A model generated the notes under the pieces. The model was not told where the DNA came from. It saw nothing but the letters and a program-made list of their open reading frames with translations, and did not search any database. A program made the translations under genes and the position numbers. DNA of 64,000 bases, taken from positions 28,435,001 to 28,499,000 of the forward strand of contig NC_081818.1 in NCBI RefSeq assembly GCF_030704535.1, in the 5' to 3' direction. Below, piece after piece: positions 10,911 to 22,296 of the stretch; position 1 is the first letter of the stretch, and each line of letters opens with the position of its first letter. This DNA is from Vitis vinifera. Taxonomy: Eukaryota; Streptophyta; Magnoliopsida; Vitales; Vitaceae.

Positions 10911-12131
10911 GGGCTTTTTTCTCTTCTACACCTGGTTTAAAAAATAATTATTAAAAAATGGTAGTTTGAAAAAATATTCTTAAAATATGGTAGTTACAAA
11001 ACTATTGATAAATCTATAACCACTTTGAAATGTGTCTATTAAAGAAATACCTTTCATATTTTTTATATCAACTATACATGTTAAAAAAAAAGAAAAAAAT
11101 TGAATTTATATTAAAATTGAATTTATGTTAAAGGTGTCTCTTCAAAAGACATTTTTTCATAATTCCATAAAATTAAATTAATACTAAAGATGTCTTTTCA
11201 AAAGACATTTTTTCCATAATTTTTTATCAATCATACGTTAAAAAAAATTGAATTTATGCTAAAGAAATATTATTTCCACAATACCATAAAATTAAATTTA
11301 TACTAAAGGTGTTTCTTGAAAAGACATCTTCCATAATTTTCATATCAATCACACAGTGAAAAAAATTGAATTTGCATTGAAGGCGTTTATACAATTTTAC
11401 AAAATTGAATTTATACTAAATGTGTCATTTGAAGAAACACCTTCCATAATTTTTATATTAGTCACCTATATAAAAAATTAAATTTATACTAAAAATGTTT
11501 CTTGAAGGAAAACCTTTTAATATAAATTTAATTTTGTGGAATTGTGAAAGGTGTCTTTTAAAGAGACATCTTTAATATAAATTTATTTCAGTGGATGTCT
11601 GATATGAAAATTGTTGAAGGTGTCTCTTCAAGAAGCACATTTAATAAAATTTAATTTTGTAAAATTATAGAAGGTGTCTCTTCAAGAGATACCTTTAATA
11701 AAATTTAATTTGTTGAAATTGTAAAAGGTGTCTCTTAAGGAGACATTTTGAATATAAATTCAATTTTTTTATTATGCAATTGATATAAAAATTGTGAAAA
11801 AGTGTATGTATATTTAAGAGATACTTTTAATATAAATTCGATTTTATAGTATTATAAAAGATGTTTTTTGAAGAGATACTTTTAATATAAATTCAATTTT
11901 TTTTAATATGTATAATTAATATAAAAATTGTAGAAAATGTTTCTTAAAAAGACACCTTCAATATAAATTTAATTTTTTAAAACGTGTATCATTAATATAA
12001 AAATGATAGAATGTATCTTTTTAAAGTCAGTTTTCAAAATAGTAAAATATGTTATAGATTTAAAAAATATTTTTTAATATATTGTATTTTAAAAAATTAA
12101 TTTCAAATTCACTGTACAATTATAAAAAATC
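10911..12131. mobile_element. foldback DNA element with palindromic subrepeats
   Basis: A 1.2 kb inverted structure centred near 11510. Each arm consists of degenerate repeats of roughly 45-90 bp around the palindrome GGTGTCTCTTCAAGAGACACC or variants, alternating with AATATAAATTTAATTTT-like text that appears in reverse complement on the other arm. The outer parts also pair: TATAGATTTATCAATAG-like text near 11000 and TTATAGATTTAAAAAATA near 12060. Flanks CTACCGCC (10903-10910) and CTACTGCC (12132-12139) look like an 8-bp (possibly 9-bp) target duplication. The equivalent place next to MMP-A3 (near 14240) reads straight through, an empty site. No transposase is present. A Mutator- or hAT-type foldback is likely. 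Confidence 0.75.
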
Positions 12132-12639
12132 CTACTGCCTATCAATATACATGACCCATAAATCGGAAATTCAGATAGAAAATAGGTTCTGGCTAATGGA
12201 GCAAGAGGGTGCAAATTTTCGGAGCAAAAAGCTATGATCCATATAGAGGAACTCGTGTTGCTGGTTGTTATCCAATCATCATCCAAAAAACTATAAGATT
12301 ATTTTATATAAAATATAAAATTTTAATACTTTGGTAGTATTCCCTTTATAATATATATAAAAGTCAAAGTATTGCATTTGACTTTTACTTCTCCAAGTTA
12401 GGTTGGATTTTATTGGTACTTTTGGACTACTATAAGCCAAGGATCGGGTTATATCTTACGGCAACTATTATTCATTAACATTGTATGTAACGAGACGGTC
12501 GCAGCTTCCAGAAAACTTGAAACCAGACCAACTCTTCTTCACTTTGTTTTAATTATTGTCTTACTTTTCCAAGTTTTGAAGTTTCAGTGAGAAACAGAGA
12601 AAAAGAATAAGCAAATGTAAAACCAGTGGAGAACCATTC

Positions 12640-12905
12640 ACTCATTGAATTGCCTCTACCGTATGATCTATGCTACTGCTTGGCCCCGTTTTGACCTCTT
12701 CCTCTCTCTATACATCTCAAGAATAAGCAATAATGTCTTTGATTTCTATGTGGAATGGTCGTCTTTTGCTTAATTGGCGGAGCCTTTACTCCGGATTTTC
12801 TCATATAATAAGAATGAACGTACACGGCGGAAAACCCAAAACCTTTATTAATAATAAGAAATGACCCGACGACTAAATTTCTTCACCAGGTCTATAAATT
12901 GGCCA
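12640..12905 (+). promoter_or_regulatory. subfamily A promoter module with TATA box (MMP-A3)
   Basis: A TATA box (TATAAAT, 12893-12899) lies 67 bp before the MMP-A3 start. The module contains the shared landmarks CATTGAATTGCCTCTACC, CTCATATAATAAGAATGAACG and TTTCTTCACCAGGTC. It appears to be the most intact promoter of the subfamily together with that of MMP-A1. Confidence 0.7.
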
Positions 12906-12965
12906 GAGAGAATGCGCAAATACAAAATCAAACAGAGTGCCTTTCTCTAATCTCTGCATTTAGTT

Positions 12966-13913
12966 ATGGCGCCTAAACTTTCTTCTATGTTGTCATTAAT
13001 CATACTCCTCTTTCTCTTCCCGTTTCTTAGCTCATCTCATGCAACATTGTCACCCTCACCTAAGGGTGAAAGACCATCACCTTTTGAGTTTATCAAGGAT
13101 CTTCAGGGATGCCACAAGGGAGACAAAGTAGAAGGTATCCATAAGCTCAAGAAATATCTTGGACAGTTTGGTTACCTGAGCTATAGCCATTCCAAATACC
13201 ATACCCACGCCAACGATGATGATTTTGATGATCTTGTAGAGTCCGCCATCAAAACCTACCAGACCAATTACCATCTCAATGCCACTGGAAGTTTGGATTC
13301 TGAAACAGTGTCGCAGATGGTGAAGCCTCGCTGTGGTGCAGCAGATATCATCAATGGCACAAACTGGATGCGTTCGGGAAAGAAAGGGCATCACCATGGC
13401 CATGGCTCCCTCCGTACAGTAGCTCACTATTCCTTCTTCTCAGGATCCCCAAGATGGCCACCTTCCAAGACCTATCTCACATATGCATTTCTCCCAGGCA
13501 CCCCAAGCTGGGCCATGAGCCCCGTGTCGCGAGCATTCGGCCAGTGGGATTCTGCAACACACTTCACATTTGGGTCGATTCAAGACCACACAAGCGCCGA
13601 CATGACAATTAGTTTTCATAGGCTTGATCATGGAGATGGTTACCCATTTGATGGCCCTGGTGGAACCATAGCTCATGCTTTTGCCCCAACCAATGGAAGA
13701 TTTCATTATGATGGGGATGAAACATGGTCAATAGGTGCAGTTCCTAATGCAATGGACTTGGAGACTGTGGCCTTGCATGAAATAGGTCATCTTCTAGGAC
13801 TTGGGCATAGTTCAGTTCAGAATGCAATCATGTTTCCCTCCATTAGCTCTGGAGTGACTAAGGGTTTGCATGAGGATGACATTCAAGGAATTAGTGCTCT
13901 CTACAACCGTTGA
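12966..13913 (+). CDS. secreted matrix metalloproteinase, MMP-A3
   Basis: An intronless plant MMP (M10A) of 315 aa. It has a signal peptide (about 1-25), a prodomain with the cysteine switch PRCGAAD (Cys123; the usual Val is Ala), a short His/Gly linker (HHHGHG) and a catalytic domain with FDGPGGTIAHA, HEIGHLLGLGH (271-281) and the Met-turn AIMFP. There is no hemopexin domain and no anchor. The basic site of the linker is KKG here rather than the KKR of MMP-A1 and A2. The start is the first ATG after the TATA box and aligns with the paralogues. The last 260 bp of coding sequence differ from MMP-A2 at only about two positions by eye. It should act as a secreted endopeptidase; its substrate is unknown. 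Confidence 0.95.
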   Translation: MAPKLSSMLSLIILLFLFPFLSSSHATLSPSPKGERPSPFEFIKDLQGCHKGDKVEGIHKLKKYLGQFGYLSYSHSKYHTHANDDDFDDLVESAIKTYQTNYHLNATGSLDSETVSQMVKPRCGAADIINGTNWMRSGKKGHHHGHGSLRTVAHYSFFSGSPRWPPSKTYLTYAFLPGTPSWAMSPVSRAFGQWDSATHFTFGSIQDHTSADMTISFHRLDHGDGYPFDGPGGTIAHAFAPTNGRFHYDGDETWSIGAVPNAMDLETVALHEIGHLLGLGHSSVQNAIMFPSISSGVTKGLHEDDIQGISALYNR

Positions 13914-14219
13914 AGACTTAAAAAATGGAACTGGAAAGTTCAGTTATGATGAAGTAGGAGTGAAATCTAACTATTAATATAGTACTACTGCAGTGTGTTT
14001 TCCTTGTATCAAATAAGTGCCATGCTACCCTGCACTGGCCATATATTATTATCGCAAACGTTAGAGGCTTTGGAATTTTTAGTTCTTCTGATTTAAAATC
14101 AGACGAAAATTAAGAATATTGTATGTTCAGAGTGATGCTATAATATCAGAGTTTATCTTTGTGGTACTGATATTGATTTACGTTCTAAGCATTTCTTTGA
14201 GACGACAGAACATTCTAAA

Positions 14220-14620
14220 GGGATTTGGGCCATGTTGAACTATTGCCAATCAATATATATATGAACCAGAAATTGGCAATTGAGATAGAAGGTGGAGAAA
14301 GTTTTGGCATGAGCAAGGGTGCATAAAAATGGGAACAATAGAGAGCACCCCCAGTCATTGCATCTCTTCATCACGCCAAAGGATACGTGAATGACTTTGT
14401 TTTGAGTGTGGAATGCAGTCTTCTTTTGGTGGGCGGGGTCATAATTTTTTTGGAGTTTTCATATACTCCTATAATAATATGAATTTGCGTATACTTGAAG
14501 TTTGGAGTCGTGTAGGATGAAGTAAAAATCTTACTAGTATGGCTGATCCAGCGACTACAATTTCTTCATGACCTGACAACATGTTTGAGGTCTTCATTAA
14601 TTGAATCTTTCTTGTAATAA
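14220..14620 (+). repeat. orphan subfamily A promoter module
   Basis: It has the same landmarks as the MMP promoters (GGATACGTGAATGACTTTGTTTT, AATAATATGAATTTGCGTATACTTG, GGCTGATCCAGCGAC) but no TATA box and no MMP start follow. It shows the intact join that is split by a transposon at 7263-8277. It is probably the leading edge of a lost MMP copy. Confidence 0.55.
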
Positions 14621-14649
14621 TATGAATTAATAAATAATTTGCATATACC

Positions 14650-14890
14650 TAAATTAATTTTGCAGTTTTATATAGGATGATAGTAGGTCCCTGTTAACAT
14701 CCAATGCCAAAGCCTGATCTTTTCATGAACTAACATTCAACCAAAACTTTACCCTTAGGTAGAAAAAAGGGTGGTGATTTGTTCTAAACCCTCTTGTTGA
14801 TTATAATGACCATCTATGAATTATGTTGGAAAGGAAACACGATTAAAAAAGATTTTAAATTATTAGAATTATATTTGGTTTCTAATTAAG
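14650..14890 (-). repeat. MMP-flank element, partial copy
   Basis: The segment from about 14696 (CATCCAATGCCAAAGCCTGA) to 14775 matches the conserved element at 24810-24900 and 46300-46390, in the same orientation. Only its 5' part is present. Confidence 0.55.
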
Positions 14891-16082
14891 GAGAATTTTT
14901 TATTTTGAGTGCATAGTTATTTTAGTTTCCATATTTGAGTAGTCAAGTCGTAGATCGTTTCTATATTTTATTGTTGGAAGTTTCTATATAGCTAAGTGTA
15001 AGTATCTATAAATAAGTGATTGTGTATTATTTGACTAAGAGAGAGTGGTGAAAGACAATAAAATTTTAATTTTCCCGAATTTTTATTTCTTAGTCAACCT
15101 TATTACTTCAACAAATTAAATTAGTATCAAAGCTATATAAAAAGATGGCAAGTGGGATGTATCCATTCCAAGTTCCCTAACTTAACATAGATAATTATGA
15201 CAATTAAAGTATCAAAACGAAAGGCTTTGCTTGGTTGATAAGAGACATGGAAGGTTGTAGAGAAAGGCTACAAAGGGCCATAAGATGAAAAAACTTTCAT
15301 AAGTTTGAAGAGAAACAGAAAGTGTCATTGCATAGGTCTGAAGAGAACTAACAAGTTCATTGATTCTTATAGAATCAACGTCCTTGTTTTCTTCTATGAT
15401 TGTGACCTTAGGTCTAAATCTCTTAGGAAGAGACATCAAAATTTTCCTAACCACTTAGAACTCAAGGATTCTTTCTCTTAGGTTAAAAGATAAATCCACA
15501 ACATCACCAAGTTATGAATAGAATATAGAGAAAGCCTAATTTCACATCTTGATGCTCTCAAATTTTGAAGTGAGTATTTGTATCTTGGACAAGTTCATAA
15601 CAGAAGTGCCCTCACAGGTTATCGAGAGGATGTCTTAAGCCTCCTTAGCACATTTACATGTGGCTATCCTACAAGAATTAAAATTGGTATATAAAGGGCC
15701 CACGTGCTGGTCTCACTACCCTCATTGTCCAATTTATTCCACTCTTGTTTAGACTTAAGTTCATAAGTTGATCTTCTAAATAATATAATTTTAATAGGGG
15801 TAATGTAGAGAAAGTCTAATTTCACATCTTGATGCTCTCAAATTTTGAAGTGAATATTTGTATATTGGACAAGTTCATAACAGAACTGCCCTCACGAGTT
15901 ATTGAGAGGATGTCTTAAGCCTCCTTTGCACATTTACATGTGGTTATCCTACAAGAATTAAAAGTTATATATAAAGGGCCGACGTGCTGGTCTCACTACC
16001 CTCATTGTCCAATTTATTCCACTCTTGTTTAGACTTAAGTTCATCAGTTGATCTTCTAAACAATATAATTTTAATAGGGTTT
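14890..16082 (+). mobile_element. Copia-derived cassette, copy 1 (fossil)
   Basis: It shares a distinctive layout with 40411-41325: an LTR-like part (from GAGAATTTTTTATTTTGAG to TTATTACTTCAACA, about 15113), then a Met-tRNA-type primer site (GTATCAAAGC, about 15124), then a Copia gag-like frame read on the opposite strand (about 15212-15440, PKRFRPKVTIIEENKD), then a distinctive terminal unit. In this copy the terminal unit of about 280 bp is tandemly duplicated (about 15524-15803 and 15804-16082). It is broken and incomplete, and of middle age. Confidence 0.7.
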
Positions 16083-16289
16083 TTTTTTTTTTTCAAATTC
16101 CACTGGATTTTATACTCCTTTTCCTTGCATTATTAGCAAAAATTCCTTTGGGCCTTCCAATGAGGACAATTACTCCCATCAAAATATGATGGATTGTTGG
16201 TGGAAGATCCTGCCTTTGGTTGTTCCATGCTAATTAATTAGCAGAATTGAGAAAAAAAATGATGTTTATTAAAAGGCCTACTCTAATAC

Positions 16290-17320
16290 CAATTGAAAGA
16301 ATAATGTTCTAGTAGGGCCACACTTAGAAAGGGTAAATAAGTGTTTTAAGAATATTAGTCTAAAAATTTAACCCTTTTTAATTCAATTAAGCCTTGTGAG
16401 AAATTATGAATGATCAATAATGATTCAACATAAATGAGATAATGGATTCTACATGGAAAACCTCCACACAAAATATGGAGATAAAAAACCACAGAGTTTG
16501 AGATCTCGAATCAACAATCCACTATTTAAGATTGTAATACACAAAATTACCTGGCAAACGCTACCCTCATACTTACTTTTTATAACCCATATTACGATCC
16601 ATGTCTATGACACAACATGCCTCATGTGCTCTAGTGTCTCGTGTGCTCTAGTGGATTTGCCTTAACTCTTGAGGGGATGTAGATCCTCTTCGATAATCTC
16701 GAAGAAGTTAGAGATCTTCTTTAAGAGATTTTGGAATGGGGTGGAAGGCAAATTAGGGTTTCTAAATATAGACATCAAAACCTAAAACAAATTTAGGTAG
16801 GGTATATATAGGCATAAAGGCTTAGAGGATTGGATACAAAATTAAATTAAAAAATAAAATCTCAATTTTAAAAAACGTGGATTGCTAGAATATGGCAATT
16901 CCAGGATCGATTGCTCGAGCGCACTAAAGTATCATTTGAGCACTTAAATAAGCTCTTGAGCATTGGCTTCAGTGCTTGAGCACTTTTGTCAATACTTGAG
17001 CACTCCTATAGTTTCAAAAAAAAATTTAAAAGGATTTTTGCATGGTTTGAAACAATCGATTCAACCCATACCTTGTTATTCGTAATTTGCCTTTATCTGA
17101 ACCTTTCTAGACTTACCTATGACATCTTAGTTGATCGATCAACAAACTTGAGTCTTCAATGGAGAGTAAGCCACTATATAAAATGATCCTATGTCAAAAT
17201 AAAAGGAACAAAATTATTAGTAAATAAGCTACAATGCATTGTGTAGACCCTATGCCAGAATAAAAAGAACAAAATTGTCAATGAACAAGTTACAATGCAT
17301 AATGCACTAACAATAACAAT
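16290..17320 (-). mobile_element. possible old Copia LTR (fossil)
   Basis: A sequence reading TGGTATTAGAGTAGG on the minus strand (about 16278-16293) resembles a Met-tRNA primer site and abuts text starting TGAAAGAATAATG. The following kilobase is LTR-like, with degenerate repeats of GAGCACTT near 16915-17005. No partner LTR or coding part was found, so this is a weak call. Confidence 0.35.
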
Positions 17321-17370
17321 TACCATCAAACTTTTTTTTGCCAATTATTTTTTTTGCTAATTATATTTAA

Positions 17371-18486
17371 GGTTAGAGTTTAATACACTTTACCATCTCA
17401 ACCTATCCAATGTTTTGCACATTGCTCTTTTAGGTTTAAAATCGAACACATTGCACCCAAAACTTCTTAAATTACAGTACTTTGCCTTCTTCATTGGACA
17501 ATATTAGTTTAAATGGAAGGAAACCTCACATGCTATCAATGTGATTGACTAATGAAGGGTAGATTTGTAAATTATTAAACTAAAAAAAAAAAAATCCAAA
17601 AATCCAAAAATCCCCAAACAATTCTCCCTCTTTCAATCTTTATCTTCGTTTTCGTTTATGACACACTGCACCCCTAGCCTTGTTTGGGGTGCAATTTTCA
17701 ACATTTTCCTCATCTTACAAGTGGTCTGTAGTTTCAACATTTTGTCTGTCTTTTTACTATCTTCTCTTCCTTCTTATTCCAATCTTCAAACCTTAATCAT
17801 ACATTGTTTTCTTAGGTATTATAGATCTTCCACTTCTGAAAAAGGAGTTAAGGGAGCTTGGAGTTTTGAATTTTAGGGGTATGCAGATGGATATTTTCTG
17901 GTGTGATTATTGGAATGACCTTTTTTTTGGTTTATGGGTTGATTTTGAAGGGTACCCATTTGGGTGAAATTGTTTTTGTGTGTGCAATGCTTGGTGAAAG
18001 GTGGGATTTGGGTGGTTTGACTTTACATGTTCTTGTTGCTTGGTTGTTGAGAAAGTGGGGGAAAAGAAGGGAGATTGGAATTTTGGGTTGTTATGTGTTT
18101 TCTATAAGGAAATTGAAATCTCTACTCAACTATGTTAACTAGTTGTAGTGATGTCGGTGGATATTACAATTTAAGAACTTTGATTTGTTTTGTTTTTATA
18201 TTTTCTCAACAGCCAAACAGGGTTAGGAGTGTAATGAGTTATGGACTAAAATGAATACGAAAATTGAGAGAGCGGTTTTAATTTTGAGTTTAGGAATTTA
18301 CAAATCTATATTTCATTAGTCAGTTACGTGCACAACATGTGATATTTTTATCCACTTAAACTAACATTATCTAACGAAAAAGGCAGAGTGTTGCAATTTA
18401 AGAAGCTTGATGTGCAATGTCATCGATTTTAAATCTAAAAAGGCAATATATAAAACACGGGGTAAAGTGTATTAAACCTTTAAAGT
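17371..18486. mobile_element. DNA transposon with ~200 bp terminal inverted repeats (MULE-like)
   Basis: The left 200 bp (from GGTTAGAGTTTAATACACTT) pair with the reverse complement of the right 200 bp (GGTTTAATACACTTTACC), with shared internal landmarks TTTTAGGTTTAAAATCGA, CATTGCAC, CTTCTTAAATT and GACTAATGAA. Flanks TTATATTTA and TTATATATG resemble a 9-bp target duplication. Long inverted repeats with 9-bp duplications are typical of Mutator-like elements. No transposase is present. The interior (17650-18140) has a coding-like patch on the plus strand that I do not recognise. Confidence 0.7.
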
Positions 18487-21380
18487 TATATATGATATCT
18501 TTAAAACTTTAACTATCAAGACACTTAAGTGATGATACATTGTAGACCCAAAATTGCCAAAGCCCACTGCTTGCTTTTTTTGGGAACCTAGATGGGCGCA
18601 CATGGAATGAACATCAAGCTAAAAATGAAAAAAAAAGGAAGAAAAAAAAGAAAAAGAAATCGGGATTTTTCCGGAGATTTCATTTTATTCTATTTTCCTT
18701 TATTGGTGGAAGGAAAGATATAAAAAAGGAAAAAAGTTTTTTTTGGTTGAAGAGGCGGTTATGGTATTCAAAAAAAAAAAAAGGAAGACTAGAAAGAAGA
18801 ACAAAGGAGATAAGAAGATTTTTGGGATAGAAAAATTGAAAAGATTTGAAGAAAGGTATAACATGTTTTATTTATTTATTTATCTTTGTTTTTGTATTGT
18901 AATTAAATCAGAAAGTGCAATAAGTTACACGCTTTAGTTTATATAAATGAGATTGGACCGGTATAATTTGTACAATGATTTCTTGTAACATAAATTTCAA
19001 GTTAGAATATAGTTATTTTCCTTTATTGGTATATTTATTTATTGGTCGTATATTTACTTTTGAAAAAATCTTTTTTATTTTTTAAAATTAATCTTGTAAA
19101 ATTGCCTGAACGATGTCATTACTAACTATTAATGTGAATAAACTCAAAAACTCATCCTTCAAAGAAATTAATCTTGGAAAAATATATAGTTCCATTATGA
19201 GCAAGATTATGTTCTTATTTATATTAGTTTTGCATATAATATATGGTATTTGGATGAATGTTCTCTTTGCATCAATGGAACTTGGGTTTCTAAAATTGAC
19301 TAAAATAATTTGGTAAGTCCTTTTTTTTTTTTTGTGAATAAATTGATATTTGCTAAAATTACACTTTTCTTCAAGAAACAAATTCATTTTAGTTAGTGTA
19401 TTATATTTGTAAGTAATTTCGATCTTTATAAATATTTCACTTTAAAATAAATTTGTAAAACATTGTGAATAATCAAAACTATTTTTGTAAATAAAATTGA
19501 GATATTTAAATAGTAATATGACATCCTAGGTAATTTTTTTAGATTTTTTTTTTGTTTTGGATATAAACTTTTAATCATTAGATCTTAAGTTGACTACGTT
19601 TCTTTTTGTATATGAAATTGATTATCTTGGAAAATTTGTATCCTAATAAATAAAATTGTGAAAGTATGTCTCTTTTAAATAAAAATAGGATAGATATTTT
19701 CATCATAAAAATAATTTTCATTAAATATAAATTATAAAAATTATTTTCATGTAAATAAAACATTTAAAGAATTTTCTATAACAAGAAAAATAAATCAAAC
19801 TTGTTTTTTTTTTGTTTTTTTTTAAATATATATTTTTTTTATAAAAAAATTGAAACTTCCTTTTGTCAATAAAATAAATTGAAGTCATTGAATTGTAAAT
19901 CATTTTCTTTAATGTACATAAGCCATCTTGAATTCTTTTTATAAATGTGTTGTATTTTAAAAATAATCATTTTTTTCTCTTTCTTTAAAATCTCATAATA
20001 ATATCTATAAAAATTGGAAAGATGATTTTTTTTATTTGTATTAATAATAATAATTAGGAAATTAAATATTTTTAAAATTTTATGACACCATACAAATTGA
20101 ATCAAACTTTCTATATCATTTTGTGAATAAATTTTATAAGCTCATGGGACATTATTTTTCATAAATTAATTTTATAAATAAATTAGTTCGGATTTGCTAT
20201 TATAATAAATATTAGAATTATTGAAATAAGAAAAAAAAATGCTTTATGAACCTTTAAATTGTGTACATGTTAAACCAGAATTTTATTATTATTATTTTTG
20301 TTGTTATTTTATTATTTTATTTTACTTTATTATTTAGATATTTAATATTCATTGATCCTTGTATAATGTTGTTAAAATAAGTATTCATGTCATTAATCAA
20401 TTTTGTAATGTCTTGTAATATAGACCTAATTTTATTGATGTGAATAGAGTTTTACTTTCACGTTACCATATGATATGTAATTTTTAAGTAAAAGAGATAA
20501 ATACTTTTATTTGAAAAAAATATCAAAATTTAATAAAGAAATTATTAAATTATTTTTTAAAAATTGAAAATTTGCTAATTAGATTTCTTACTATTTAATT
20601 TATTTCATTTTACTTTTTAAAATTTCTCACTTTTTTTTTTTGTGTGTGTGAGAAATGCAAGATCTTCTTATCAATATTTTTAGTCTTTTATAATTATTTA
20701 TTCTGTTGTGCGATAAGGAGACTGTCATTAACTTTAACAACTGATTACAATACATATATAGAGGCAGCTGAAAGTTTTGACACCTCCATCACAATTATCC
20801 AATTATATTCAAATGTTAATAAAGATTGAAATGAAAAATATATCTCATCATTCTGTATTATAAAAATTAAAAATATATTTTATTATTCTGTATTATATAG
20901 TTAGTTATATTTGATTCTTGAAAAGTATTTAGAAAATGATTAAACAAATAATTTTATATTAAAGAAAATAAAAAATAATTAGAATTATTTAATCTTTGTT
21001 TAATAAAGTTAAAATAAGTGAAATGAATTTAAAATAATACATAAAAATAACACTTTAAAAGATCGTCAGTTGATTTAAAAAATAACGGAAAGAATTGCGG
21101 ACGAGTTGTTAAACGCAGCTCTTCTCATATTTGAAGAATTGTTTGATTTGGATTACTCCGTAATTTATTCCATGCCTATTATAATTGCATGCATACCAGG
21201 AAAATCCATATGGAAAATAAATCTTGTTTGCACAGAGAGGTGTGGAGGATTGGTTTGGGTCAAACTTTTATTGTATGTGCCCTTGCTCAGAAGCTAGAGT
21301 ATATGACACACTTACGATTCACGGAAGTAAACCCATTGCAATTCCCTTATGTACTTGCCGTTGAATTTGAATTAATCCGA
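18487..21380. other. AT-rich region without a recognised gene
   Basis: Extremely AT-rich. From about 19080 to 20250 similar phrases recur loosely (GTGAATAAATTGA, TAAATAAAATTGA, TCAATAAAATAAATTGAAG), suggesting an old degenerate tandem array. Short open frames here are composition artefacts. Around 21100-21384 the 3' flank of MMP-B1 begins; it matches the 3' flank of MMP-B2 at 38585-38720. Confidence 0.45.
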
Positions 21381-21384
21381 TTCA

Positions 21385-22296
21385 TCAACCGGTGTATAAA
21401 GCTGTAATTCCAGCAATATCATCCTGATTCAAACCCTTGGTTGCTCCAGGAGCAATGTAGGCAAACATGATGGCTGCCTCAACTGAACTATGCGCAAGCC
21501 CTAGAAGATGACCTATTTCATGCGTAGCAACAGTTTGCAAATCGATAGAATTAGCAACTGCACCGACCACCCAAGTCTCATCTCCGTCGAAATGGAATCT
21601 TCCATCAGTTGGTGGAGCGGCGTGAGCTATGGTTCCTCCAGGGCCATCGAAGGGGGATCCATCTCCATGTTCTCGGATTTGAAAGCTAATATTGAGATTG
21701 GCAACTGTTGGGTCTGAAGTCTGCTCGAAGGTGAATTTTGAAATAGCAGCCCATGCGCCAAAGGCTTTGCCAACTGCGTCCGCGGCCTCTGAGTGGGAGC
21801 CAGAGTCGAGTACATAGAGGAGATGCGTCTGCCCAGGGGGCCATCTTGGGTTATTTGGGAAGAAAGCAAAATGAGTGCCTATGTTGAGATGGCTATGGCC
21901 ATGGGAGTTAGTATTATTTGTGACACTGGGGTTATCTGGGACCCCACATCGAGGCCTGGACATCAACGCGGCTGTTGGGGCATCTAAGATTCCAGTGGGC
22001 TTGAGATGGTAATAGGTCTGGAAGGCTTGGATGGCAGACTCCAAGTCATCATCAAAATGATCATCACCATCGACTTGACTTTCAGTTTTGGAATGGGTAG
22101 AGCTCAAGTAGCCAAAACGCTGCAGGTAATTTCTTACCTTATGGATGCCTTCCACTTTGTCTCCTTTTTTAGATCCCTGCAGATCCTTGAAAAACCTAAA
22201 GGGTGAGAGGTCTGAAGAAGTTGCCTGAGACAGAAAGGGAAGGAGGAGGAGGGAATAAACAAACACCGAGGGCATGGAAGAAACTTTAGCTTCCAT
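21385..22296 (-). CDS. secreted matrix metalloproteinase, MMP-B1
   Basis: An intronless plant MMP (M10A) of 303 aa, subfamily B. It has a signal peptide (about 1-25, ending SQATS) and a prodomain (about 31-113) with the canonical cysteine switch PRCGVPD (Cys117). A short linker with HGHSH follows, then the catalytic domain with FDGPGGTIAHA, HEIGHLLGLAH (259-269) and a Met-turn at Met277 (AIMFA). It ends at the last helix (ITALYTG) with no hemopexin domain or anchor. Subfamily B differs from A in the shorter linker, LAH instead of LGH in the zinc motif, and the YTG end. The start is the ATG 63 bp after a TATA box; a second in-frame Met at residue 8 would still leave a signal peptide. Of the B copies it keeps all key residues best. 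Confidence 0.95.
   Translation of the reverse strand: MEAKVSSMPSVFVYSLLLLPFLSQATSSDLSPFRFFKDLQGSKKGDKVEGIHKVRNYLQRFGYLSSTHSKTESQVDGDDHFDDDLESAIQAFQTYYHLKPTGILDAPTAALMSRPRCGVPDNPSVTNNTNSHGHSHLNIGTHFAFFPNNPRWPPGQTHLLYVLDSGSHSEAADAVGKAFGAWAAISKFTFEQTSDPTVANLNISFQIREHGDGSPFDGPGGTIAHAAPPTDGRFHFDGDETWVVGAVANSIDLQTVATHEIGHLLGLAHSSVEAAIMFAYIAPGATKGLNQDDIAGITALYTG

Noticed and set aside
11100-12000. CRISPR-like array of short palindromic repeats
   Set aside because: Units are degenerate, spacers are not unique, and the repeats invert at the centre; a plant foldback transposon explains it.
19088-20105. Several overlapping short frames on the minus strand
   Set aside because: Lys/Ile/Phe-rich products reflecting AT-rich DNA.
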